A DNA stretch of 64,000 nt from Kordiimonas marina (GTDB lineage: Bacteria; Pseudomonadota; Alphaproteobacteria; Sphingomonadales; Kordiimonadaceae). Position 1 is the stretch's first letter, and each line of letters opens with the position of its first letter. Where the stretch lies: positions 62,001 to 126,000 of the forward strand of contig NZ_JAINDF010000005.1 of NCBI RefSeq assembly GCF_023006325.1, written 5' to 3'. Under the pieces are notes generated by a model. The model worked only from the letters and a program-made list of their open reading frames with translations, did not search any database and was not told the origin of the DNA. Shown here one piece after another: positions 8,346-15,739 of the stretch. Made by a program: the position numbers and the translations under genes.

Positions 8346-9074
8346 TCAATGCACTTTGTGGCGCTGGGCCACGCCGCGCGGGTCCTTGAAGGTCCAGAGG
8401 CCCTTGTCGAGCGGCAGGTTGAGGCTTTCGTTCGAAAGCTTCACATAGGTAAGGCCGCCACGGGCGTCAACCACCGACCAGCTCAACAGTTGCAGGCCGC
8501 TTTTGTCTTCGCTGGCCTTGCCGGGGTTGGTCTTGAAATAGATGGTGATCTGGCCTTGTTCCGGCTGGTCCGCATCCTGCGCGGACAGCGCCAGCATGTC
8601 GGGGATTCCCGCCGGGTTCAGCTCGATATGCGCATTCACGCTCGCGAGATCGACCGAATGGCCGAGAAGCGCTTTCAGCGGCGTGTCCTTGACCGGCCAT
8701 TTGGTCACCTGCCCGACTTCATAGTCGACAAAGCTCAGCGTCTTGCCGTCAGCGACCACCAGGAAGGGCGTGCCGTCGGTATAATCGAAGCGCACCTTGC
8801 CCGGCCGTTCCATATAAAGCGTGCCGTGGGTTTCCTTGCCGTCCGGGGCGCGCTGCGTGAAACTGGCCTTCAGACTGTTAACCTGGTCCATATAGGTCTG
8901 GACCCGGCGGAGCGCCTCGAGGTTGCGGTCGGCCTTGGTCTCCGGCACCGTCTGTTCCTCAACCGGCGGCAGCGCCTTGGCGTCACCCGCAGGCGGCGCG
9001 CCTTCGGCCAACACGGGCCCAGCCGTCATCGGAGCCATCATCAGGGCCATCATTACTCCAAACACTCGCCGCAT
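8346..9074 (-). CDS. lolA: Outer-membrane lipoprotein carrier protein LolA-like
   Basis: Periplasmic chaperone that moves lipoproteins from LolCDE to the outer membrane. A signal peptide (MRRVFGVMMALMMAPMTAGPVLA) is followed by a variable linker, then the LolA core: YMDQVNSLKASFTQRAPDGKETHGTLYMERPGKVRFDY, PFLVVADGKTLSFVDYEVGQVTKWPV and ITIYFKTNP. The length, 242 residues, fits. Its stop is 47 bp from the next gene and its start 14 bp from the ftsK stop, so it is co-transcribed with ftsK, as is usual. Confidence 0.88.
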   Translation of the reverse strand: MRRVFGVMMALMMAPMTAGPVLAEGAPPAGDAKALPPVEEQTVPETKADRNLEALRRVQTYMDQVNSLKASFTQRAPDGKETHGTLYMERPGKVRFDYTDGTPFLVVADGKTLSFVDYEVGQVTKWPVKDTPLKALLGHSVDLASVNAHIELNPAGIPDMLALSAQDADQPEQGQITIYFKTNPGKASEDKSGLQLLSWSVVDARGGLTYVKLSNESLNLPLDKGLWTFKDPRGVAQRHKVH

Positions 9075-9088
9075 GGCGCCTCGCTTTC

Positions 9089-11551
9089 TTAAAATTCTTC
9101 TTCCCGTTCGGGCACCAGCACTTCGCGCTGGCCTTTATGGTTGGGCGCGCTGATCACGCCTTGTTCTTCCATCTCCTCAATCAGAGACGCAGCCTTGTTA
9201 TAGCCGATCTTGAGCCGGCGCTGGATATAACTTGTCGATGCCCGCCTGTCGCGCAGCACCACATCGACCGCCTTGTCATAAAGGCTGTCGCTATCATCGC
9301 CGCCGCCGGATGGACCGGGGATGAACGGGCTGTCGAAGCCTTCTTCAGGTTCTTCGGTCACCGCCTGCAGATATTCGGGCGCGCCCTGCTTCTTGAGGTG
9401 ATTGACGATGCGCTCCACCTCATTGTCGGACACGAAGGCGCCGTGGACGCGGGTAATGCGGCCGCCGCCCGCCATGAACAGCATGTCGCCCATGCCGAGA
9501 AGCTGCTCGGCGCCCTGCTCGCCCAGGATGGTGCGGCTGTCGATCTTACTGGTGACCTGGAAGCTGATCCGGGTCGGGAAGTTGGCCTTGATGGTACCGG
9601 TGATGACGTCGACGGACGGACGCTGGGTCGCCGTGATCATATGGATACCCGCGGCCCGCGCCATCTGCGCCAGGCGCTGGATGGTGGCTTCCACATCCTT
9701 GCCCGCGACCAGCATCAGGTCGGCCATTTCGTCGATAACGATAACGATGAACGGCAGCGGCTGGAAGTCGAACTCCTGCTCCTCCATCACCGGCTGGCCG
9801 GTATCCTTGTCAAACCCGGTCTGGACCTGGCGGCTCAGCCGTTCGCCGTTCGCCTTGGCTTCCTGGATGCGCTTGTTGAAGGCGGCAAGGTTGCGGACCC
9901 CGAGCTTCGACATCGAGCGGTAGCGTTCTTCCATTTCCCGCACCGCCCACTTGAGCGCGACCACCGCCTTCTTGGCCTCGGTCACCACCGGCGTCAGCAG
10001 GTGCGGGATACCGTCATAGATGGACAGTTCCAGCATTTTGGGGTCGACCATGATGAGGCGCAGGCTTTCCGGGCTGTGCCGGTACAGAAGCGACAGGATC
10101 ATGGTGTTGACCCCCACCGACTTACCGGAACCGGTGGTGCCTGCGACCAAAAGGTGCGGCATGGCGGCCAGGTCCGCCACCACGGGCGCGCCGCCGATGT
10201 CTTTCCCGAGCACGATCGCGAGCCGGGCCTTGGTGGCCTCATAATCGCGGCTGGCCAGCAGTTCGCGCAGGAACACGGTCTGCCGGTCCACATTCGGCAG
10301 TTCGATACCGATGGCGTTCCGGCCCGGCACCACGGCGACGCGGGCGGAGACCGCGCTCATCGAGCGGGCGATATCGTCGGCGAGACCAATCACACGGGCA
10401 GACTTCGTGCCGCGGGCGGGCTCCAGCTCATAAAGCGTGACCACGGGGCCGGGGCGCACATCGCGGATTTCGCCTTGAACACCAAAGTCGTCCAGCACAC
10501 CTTCAAGCATCCGGGCGTTTTGTTCGAGCGCTTCCTCGCTGATGCGGCCGAGCTTGTCGGCCGGTGGCGGCGGCGCGAGCAGGTCAAGCGGCGGCAGGGA
10601 GAAATCTCCCACATCGCCGAAATCGAGAAGGGCCTGGGCTTCCTGAACCTCGCGCGTGCCGCGCTTGGGTTTGGCCGGGGTTTTGACGCGCTTTGCAACA
10701 ACAGGGTTCGCCTTTTCTGGCTCCGCCGTTTTCCGCGATGAGCGGGTCATCACCGGTTCGGTGCGGGCGTCTTCCTCGTCCTCATCGAGCGCGGGCGCAG
10801 GCTTGCGGCCAAACAGCCCGATAAACCGCACGATCCCGGCCACAAGCATCCGTGCGGCGGTAACCAGACCGCGCCAAATGGCGGTTGCGACCCTGACGAC
10901 AAAGCGCCAGACAGCCGCCCATTCCTGTTTGTTAAGCGCGAAGGAGAAGGCGTAAATCGGCAGGCCGAGCACCGCGAAGACGATGCCATAAGCCCAGTTG
11001 GGCACGATAATCGGCAGCGCGGCCATCAGCGAGATAACAAGCTGGTAAAGCTCCTGCCCAAGCGCGCCGCCATAGCCTGACTGCACCGGGAAGTCATGGC
11101 CGGGGGCCACCACGCTCATGGCGACGGCAAGCAGGATGACACCCACTGGCACCATGGCAAGGTTGAGCCAGAACATCGGCAACCACTTGAGCCGGATGAG
11201 CTTGAAGCCCCACAGAAAGACCGGCAGCACCAGCAGATATGCGGCATAGGCCAGCACCTGCATCAGCACATCAGCCACATTGGCGCCGATGAAGCCAAGC
11301 CAGTTGGAAACATGCGCATAGGACTGGTTGTTCACAGTGGGATCAGCCGGATTGTAGCTGATAAGCGACAGGACCGCGGCGAGCGCCGTCAGTATCAGCA
11401 CAGCACCAAGCGTGCGCCAGCCGGCGCTTTTCAGGAAAAGCACAAAGGATGGCGGCAAAAGCGGCGCTTTTGCTTTGCTCCCGTTTGGTTTCTTGGCTGG
11501 CCGTTGGGCGGGCTTTTTTGGTACTGCACCGGCCTTGTTGCGTGCTGCCAC
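9089..11551 (-). CDS. ftsK: DNA translocase FtsK
   Basis: Septum-anchored motor that clears and aligns chromosome termini for XerCD. A basic N-terminus precedes four hydrophobic spans in residues ~40-210. A Pro/Lys/acidic linker (~240-310) leads to the motor: LLVAGTTGSGKSVGVN (Walker A, near residue 470), PFIVIVIDEMADLM (Walker B) and QRPSVDVITGTIKANFPTRI. The C-terminal winged-helix gamma domain (ASTSYIQRRLKIGYNKAASLIEEMEEQGVI) reads KOPS. At 820 residues it is a short-linker FtsK. It heads the leftward run with lolA. Confidence 0.96.
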   Translation of the reverse strand: MAARNKAGAVPKKPAQRPAKKPNGSKAKAPLLPPSFVLFLKSAGWRTLGAVLILTALAAVLSLISYNPADPTVNNQSYAHVSNWLGFIGANVADVLMQVLAYAAYLLVLPVFLWGFKLIRLKWLPMFWLNLAMVPVGVILLAVAMSVVAPGHDFPVQSGYGGALGQELYQLVISLMAALPIIVPNWAYGIVFAVLGLPIYAFSFALNKQEWAAVWRFVVRVATAIWRGLVTAARMLVAGIVRFIGLFGRKPAPALDEDEEDARTEPVMTRSSRKTAEPEKANPVVAKRVKTPAKPKRGTREVQEAQALLDFGDVGDFSLPPLDLLAPPPPADKLGRISEEALEQNARMLEGVLDDFGVQGEIRDVRPGPVVTLYELEPARGTKSARVIGLADDIARSMSAVSARVAVVPGRNAIGIELPNVDRQTVFLRELLASRDYEATKARLAIVLGKDIGGAPVVADLAAMPHLLVAGTTGSGKSVGVNTMILSLLYRHSPESLRLIMVDPKMLELSIYDGIPHLLTPVVTEAKKAVVALKWAVREMEERYRSMSKLGVRNLAAFNKRIQEAKANGERLSRQVQTGFDKDTGQPVMEEQEFDFQPLPFIVIVIDEMADLMLVAGKDVEATIQRLAQMARAAGIHMITATQRPSVDVITGTIKANFPTRISFQVTSKIDSRTILGEQGAEQLLGMGDMLFMAGGGRITRVHGAFVSDNEVERIVNHLKKQGAPEYLQAVTEEPEEGFDSPFIPGPSGGGDDSDSLYDKAVDVVLRDRRASTSYIQRRLKIGYNKAASLIEEMEEQGVISAPNHKGQREVLVPEREEEF

Positions 11552-11773
11552 GTATTTCTGCTCCCTGACCGTCCCGTGAGCCTATGACCCTGGGCGGTTC
11601 TGTTCTTGTCCTGTTCGCGCGTGCGCCCACTTTAATGCGCTTCAAGGGTTGAGGACAAGAGCGGCGATTTAATGGCGGGCGTTTTCTCTCTCCTCCGGCG
11701 TCCCTGCGGCAGCGTGGCACTGGACAGCAGGGGCCTATTCGTCCTAGATGGCAGCAAGCACGGAGACAGGCGC

Positions 11774-13000
11774 ATGGCACGGACAAGCGGTAAACACGAC
11801 ATCACTATCATCGGCGGCGGCCTCGGCGGCATGACCGCGGCCATCGGCTTAGCCCAACAGGGCTTCAAGGTGGCGGTTATCGACCGCGCGCCCAAGGGCG
11901 ACCTGACGGCGGCGGCCTATGACGGCCGCGCGAGCGCGCTGGCCTTCGCCACCTGCCGGATGCTCGATGCGCTTGGTATCTGGCAGTATATGGAGCCTTA
12001 CGCCCAGCCGATCCTGGAGATCCGGGTCACCGACGGCCCGTCGCTGATGCACCTGCATTTCGATAATGAATCGCTCGGCGAAGGCCCCTTGGGCCACATG
12101 GTTGAGAACCGCCACACCCGCCTCGCCCTTTTCAAGCGGCTGGAGGACGTTGACGGCATTACGCTTTATGCGCCCGACACGGTTACGGAAATCGTCCGCA
12201 CCCCTGAGATGACCAACGTCACGCTGGCAAGCGGGACGGAAATCACCTCGCCACTTCTTCTCGGCATGGACGGCCGCGCGAGCATGGTCCGCGCCCACGC
12301 CGGTATCGGTGTCGACCATTTCAGCTACAAGCAGCACGGCATCGTCTGTTCGATCGAGCATGAATTCAGCCACTGCGGCATCGCCCATGAGCGCTTCCTG
12401 GCATCCGGCCCGTTCGCGATCCTGCCGCTCACCGGCAACCGGTCTTCGCTGGTCTGGACAGAGAAAGAGCATCTGGTCCCGACGATCATGAAGCTCTCGG
12501 ACCGCGCCTTCGAAGCCGAAGTGAAGCGCCGGGTCGGCGATTTCCTCGGTGAGGTGAAGGTGATCGGCGGCCGCTGGTCCTATCCGCTGACGCTACAATA
12601 TGCCAACCGCTACACCGACACGCGCATGGCGCTTTTGGGCGACGCCGCGCACGGCATCCACCCGATTGCGGGCCAGGGCCTCAACCTCGGCCTCCGCGAT
12701 GTCGCGGCGATGGTCGAGGTGCTGACGGACGCCGCCCGTGCCGGGCTCGACATCGGCGCGCCTGACGTGCTCGACCGCTATGCCCAGTGGCGCCATACCG
12801 ACAACACCACGCTTTATGCCGTGACCGACATCCTGAACCGGCTGTTCTCCAACGACATCGGCCCTATGCGCCTCGCGCGCGATATCGGGCTCGCTGTGGT
12901 CAATGAAATCCCGCCGCTGAAGAATTTCTTCATGGCGCACGCCCGCGGCACGGTCGGCGAGTTGCCGAAATTGTTACAAGGGCAGATGCCCGGCGCGTGA
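11774..13000 (+). CDS. UbiH/UbiF/COQ6-family FAD-dependent ubiquinone hydroxylase
   Basis: Flavin monooxygenase that hydroxylates a ubiquinone precursor ring. FAD motifs are clear: ITIIGGGLGGMTAAIGL (GxGxxG) at the N-terminus, the DG fold in LLLGMDGRASMVR, and LLGDAAHGIHPIAGQGLNLGLRDV near residue 290. Which ring position it serves (C5, C6 or C1) cannot be told. GGAGACAGG before ATG 11774 supports this start against a longer in-frame one; 408 residues is typical. It diverges from ftsK, and the DUF2244 gene follows 15 bp downstream. Confidence 0.88.
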   Translation: MARTSGKHDITIIGGGLGGMTAAIGLAQQGFKVAVIDRAPKGDLTAAAYDGRASALAFATCRMLDALGIWQYMEPYAQPILEIRVTDGPSLMHLHFDNESLGEGPLGHMVENRHTRLALFKRLEDVDGITLYAPDTVTEIVRTPEMTNVTLASGTEITSPLLLGMDGRASMVRAHAGIGVDHFSYKQHGIVCSIEHEFSHCGIAHERFLASGPFAILPLTGNRSSLVWTEKEHLVPTIMKLSDRAFEAEVKRRVGDFLGEVKVIGGRWSYPLTLQYANRYTDTRMALLGDAAHGIHPIAGQGLNLGLRDVAAMVEVLTDAARAGLDIGAPDVLDRYAQWRHTDNTTLYAVTDILNRLFSNDIGPMRLARDIGLAVVNEIPPLKNFFMAHARGTVGELPKLLQGQMPGA

Positions 13001-13015
13001 TAGGCTTCAGCCACC

Positions 13016-13546
13016 ATGATGAGTGATTATTCCGACATCAACGGACGCCTTGAGGCTGCCCACGACATTGAAGAGGCCAGTCGGGACTATCTGTTTTCGA
13101 CCACGCTTTATCCGCGCCGGTCGCTCCCCAAAAAACATTATTGGCGGCTGATTGCCGTGATCGCGGCCTTGAGCACATTCGCCATCGCCCGCTTCATCAT
13201 CGTCGGCGCCTGGCCTGTGACCATCTTTGTTTTTGTCGATATCCTGGGCCTGTGGCTGGCGTTTCACTTGAGCTACCGCCAGGCCCGCCATTCGGAAACG
13301 ATCCAGCTGACCGATAAAGACCTGATCGTCACGCGCATGGCGCCAAGCGGCCGCAGTGAAAGCTGGCGGTTCGACCCCTACTGGTGCCGCATCAAGCTCA
13401 ATCCCACCGACGGCGGCGACAGCAACGAACTGGTCGTGAGCTCCCATGGGGAAACTTTGCGTGTCGGCACGTTCCTGAGCCCGCGTGAGCGCCGCCTGTT
13501 GGCAGACACGCTTCTGCGTGCCATCGCGCCCCTCAAAGGCTATTAA
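13016..13546 (+). CDS. DUF2244 membrane protein
   Basis: Two hydrophobic segments in residues ~40-85 (YWRLIAVIAALSTFAIARFII and VTIFVFVDILGLWLAFHLSY) form a helical hairpin. A cytoplasmic beta-rich domain follows, with the DUF2244 marks SETIQLTDKDLIV and WRFDPYWCRIKL. Function is unknown; relatives often sit near cytochrome oxidase or nth genes. It follows the ubiquinone hydroxylase at 15 bp and probably shares its transcript. 176 residues. Confidence 0.78.
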   Translation: MMSDYSDINGRLEAAHDIEEASRDYLFSTTLYPRRSLPKKHYWRLIAVIAALSTFAIARFIIVGAWPVTIFVFVDILGLWLAFHLSYRQARHSETIQLTDKDLIVTRMAPSGRSESWRFDPYWCRIKLNPTDGGDSNELVVSSHGETLRVGTFLSPRERRLLADTLLRAIAPLKGY

Positions 13547-13550
13547 GCCT

Positions 13551-14378
13551 TCAGCTTGCCTTGCAGTAGACCTGAACCACCGTGCCGTCTTCGCGGTAAG
13601 CCCGGCCGACGGTATCGAAGTTGGCAGGCGTCAGCGGGACCTGGTGGCCACCCCCCCTACCCATGAGGTTGGTTTCATCGAACACGTGCGGGTGCGTGCT
13701 ATAGGCCCTGCCCCGGCGCGGCGCGCCTGCGACCACGGTGCCGATCACATCGCCATCAGCATTGAGAACCGGCCCGCCTGAAATACCGCTGAGCGCGCCT
13801 TCGAAAAACGGACGGCGTTCGCGTTCAACCCAGGCGATGACCGGCTCCCGCGCGCTATAGCGCCCGCGGGAGCGCATTTCGGTAAAACCAAGCACGGTCG
13901 CCCGCACATCTGCCGGTTTCGCTTGCGGGAACCCCATCATGAAGCCGTCATCGCCGCGCTTGGGCGCCTTGTCCGACAGCACCAGCGTGCCCTTGTGCGG
14001 CAGGCCTGCGCGCAAAATGGCGAAATCGCGCTTATGGTCGATTTCAGCGAGCGAGACCTTGGTACGCTTTTGCGGGCCTGTGAGCAGATAGAGCGCACGG
14101 CAACCGTCCGCGACATGGCGCGCGGTGATATAGGTGGCACCGTCGCCGATTGCGAAAGCGGTGCCGACGGAATTCCTGAGATGGCGGTCAAGGTCAACCA
14201 CCACGGTCGCTTCATCCTGGCGCGGCAAGGGGGTCTCATCCGGAGCGGTGCGTTCAATTTGCCGCTGCGGCGTTTCCGGCACAGGACGCTGCGGTACGCC
14301 TATTTCGAAATGCCCATAGCGGCCAACGAAATAGACCAGCACGGCCAGGTAGCCGATGATTTCAAGCCGGCGGCGCAC
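13551..14378 (-). CDS. Trypsin-like serine protease, membrane-anchored
   Basis: A single N-terminal hydrophobic anchor (residues ~7-20) is followed by a Pro-rich spacer and a chymotrypsin-fold domain. The triad is visible: His in YITARHVADGC, Asp in DHKRDFAILRA and Ser in LSGISGGPVLNADG. There is no PDZ domain, so it is not a DegP/HtrA protein. It probably works in the periplasm; the substrate is unknown. It lies 21 bp after the DUF350 gene and its stop is 4 bp from the converging DUF2244 stop. Confidence 0.83.
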   Translation of the reverse strand: MRRRLEIIGYLAVLVYFVGRYGHFEIGVPQRPVPETPQRQIERTAPDETPLPRQDEATVVVDLDRHLRNSVGTAFAIGDGATYITARHVADGCRALYLLTGPQKRTKVSLAEIDHKRDFAILRAGLPHKGTLVLSDKAPKRGDDGFMMGFPQAKPADVRATVLGFTEMRSRGRYSAREPVIAWVERERRPFFEGALSGISGGPVLNADGDVIGTVVAGAPRRGRAYSTHPHVFDETNLMGRGGGHQVPLTPANFDTVGRAYREDGTVVQVYCKAS

Positions 14379-14399
14379 CGGGCAGGCCCTCTCGCGCCC

Positions 14400-14813
14400 T
14401 CAGCCCGCGATCGCGGCGGCGTTGATGCTGGCCGTCGCCAGCTTGAAGGCAACCAGCAGGATCGCCGCGCCCATTTCACCGGCTTCGATGCGCTTGGGCA
14501 GGTCCTTCACCAGCAAGTCGACAAGCCGGAAGGCGACAAGCTGAAACACCAGCGCGACCACGCCCCAAATGAGCAGATCCCACAGCGATACGGACGCCGC
14601 AAGCGAGAAGGAAAGCGGCAGCGCCAGGCCGATCATCGCCCCACCAGCCGACAGGGCCGCCGCCGTGTTGCCCGCGCGGATGAGGGCGATTTCGTCGTGC
14701 GGGGTGATCTTGATATAAATGAGCATCCCGACGATCAGGAGCGCGAGGCTCGCCGCCGAATGCACCATGAAGACCGGCAGGCCGTTCCAGATGGTCAGAA
14801 ACGCGTCTTGCAT
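14400..14813 (-). CDS. DUF350 (YjfL-type) membrane protein
   Basis: A 137-residue protein with about four transmembrane segments, including FMVHSAASLALLIVGMLIYI, a central AALSAGGAMIGLALPLSFSL and a C-terminal AAILLVAFKLATASINAAAIAG. The charged loop KITPHDEIALIRAGNTAAA is typical of DUF350. The function is unknown. It is between dapB (26 bp) and the protease gene on the same strand and probably belongs to the dapB operon. Confidence 0.8.
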   Translation of the reverse strand: MQDAFLTIWNGLPVFMVHSAASLALLIVGMLIYIKITPHDEIALIRAGNTAAALSAGGAMIGLALPLSFSLAASVSLWDLLIWGVVALVFQLVAFRLVDLLVKDLPKRIEAGEMGAAILLVAFKLATASINAAAIAG

Positions 14814-14839
14814 TGTATCCCCCTATCCCTTTTGTGCCC

Positions 14840-15634
14840 TCAAAGGCCGAGCACATCTTTCATGCTGTAGCGGCCCGGTTTCTGCGCCACCGCCCACACC
14901 GCCGCCTTGACCGCGCCATCCGCAAAAAGGCGGCGGTTTTCGGCCCGGTGGCTGAGGGTAAGACGTTCACTGCCGCTCATGAACATGACATCATGGTCGC
15001 CGATCACACCGCCCCCGCGCACGGCGGAAAAGCCGATACTGCCGGGAATGCGTTCGCCAGTCAGGCCTTCACGCGCGGGCGTGCGGACGGTCTCAAGCGC
15101 GACACCGCGGCCTTCAGCCGCCGCTTCCCCGAGCATGATGGCCGTGCCCGACGGCGCGTCGATCTTATGCTTGTGGTGGGTCTCGACGATTTCGATATCG
15201 AAGCCGGTATCCAGCTTGGCGGCGGCATCCTTGACGAGCGCGACCAACAGGTTGACGCCGAGCGAATAATTGCCCGCCTGCACGATGACGGCGCTACCCC
15301 CCGCGGCATCAAGCGCGGCATGGTCTTCATCCGTGAGGCCGGTGGTGCCGACAATCAGCGCCGTGCCGGTCTCTGCGGCGAGTGCTGCGTGGTCTGCCGT
15401 GTTGCCCGGTGGGGTGAAATCCAGCACCACATCGGCGGCCTCGAACACGCTGGCCGCACTGTCTGTGATCATCACGTCGGTGCCGGGGATCACACCACCC
15501 ACAAGCGGATGGACGGAAACTTCGGAGCCCGCCACCAGCGTGAGGCTGCCTTCCTCGCGCACGGCATCGGTCAGCGCCTGGCCCATACGGCCCATGCAGC
15601 CAAGAATGCCCACTTTGGGTGATGTCGTCGCCAT
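14840..15634 (-). CDS. dapB: 4-hydroxy-tetrahydrodipicolinate reductase
   Basis: Reduces the DapA product in the diaminopimelate/lysine pathway with NAD(P)H. The Rossmann motif VGILGCMGRMGQAL is at the N-terminus. The substrate signature IVETHHKHKIDAPSGTA, with the catalytic His-His-Lys-x-Lys pattern, is near residue 155, and DHDVMFMSGSERLTLSHRAENR follows. At 264 residues it is family length. In many relatives dapB is found downstream of dnaK-dnaJ; here a 6.7-kb accessory block separates them. Confidence 0.95.
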   Translation of the reverse strand: MATTSPKVGILGCMGRMGQALTDAVREEGSLTLVAGSEVSVHPLVGGVIPGTDVMITDSAASVFEAADVVLDFTPPGNTADHAALAAETGTALIVGTTGLTDEDHAALDAAGGSAVIVQAGNYSLGVNLLVALVKDAAAKLDTGFDIEIVETHHKHKIDAPSGTAIMLGEAAAEGRGVALETVRTPAREGLTGERIPGSIGFSAVRGGGVIGDHDVMFMSGSERLTLSHRAENRRLFADGAVKAAVWAVAQKPGRYSMKDVLGL

Positions 15635-15692
15635 GTGCCGGATCCTCCTTGAAGTGCGTCTTCGTAGCTAACACGCGTGGACGCCAAAAGAA

Positions 15693-15714
15693 AAGGCCGG
15701 GTGTGCCCCGGCCT
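15693..15714 (-). terminator. Terminator after the TonB-dependent receptor
   Basis: AAGGCCGG-GTGTGC-CCCGGCCTT is a strong stem 26 bp past the receptor stop. Read leftward it is followed by TTTTCTTTTG, giving an intrinsic terminator that separates the accessory module from dapB. The plus strand also has a T-run after it. Confidence 0.75.
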
Positions 15715-15739
15715 TCGCTATTTTTTCTTGTGGTCCGCC

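Noticed and set aside
9137-10741. Rightward open frame of about 530 codons opposite ftsK
   Set aside because: Antisense shadow of ftsK, with His/Arg/Asp-rich low-complexity product and no ribosome site.
14313-14378. HtrA/DegP identity for the serine protease
   Set aside because: The triad fits trypsin-like proteases, but there is no PDZ domain and the protein is too short for DegP.
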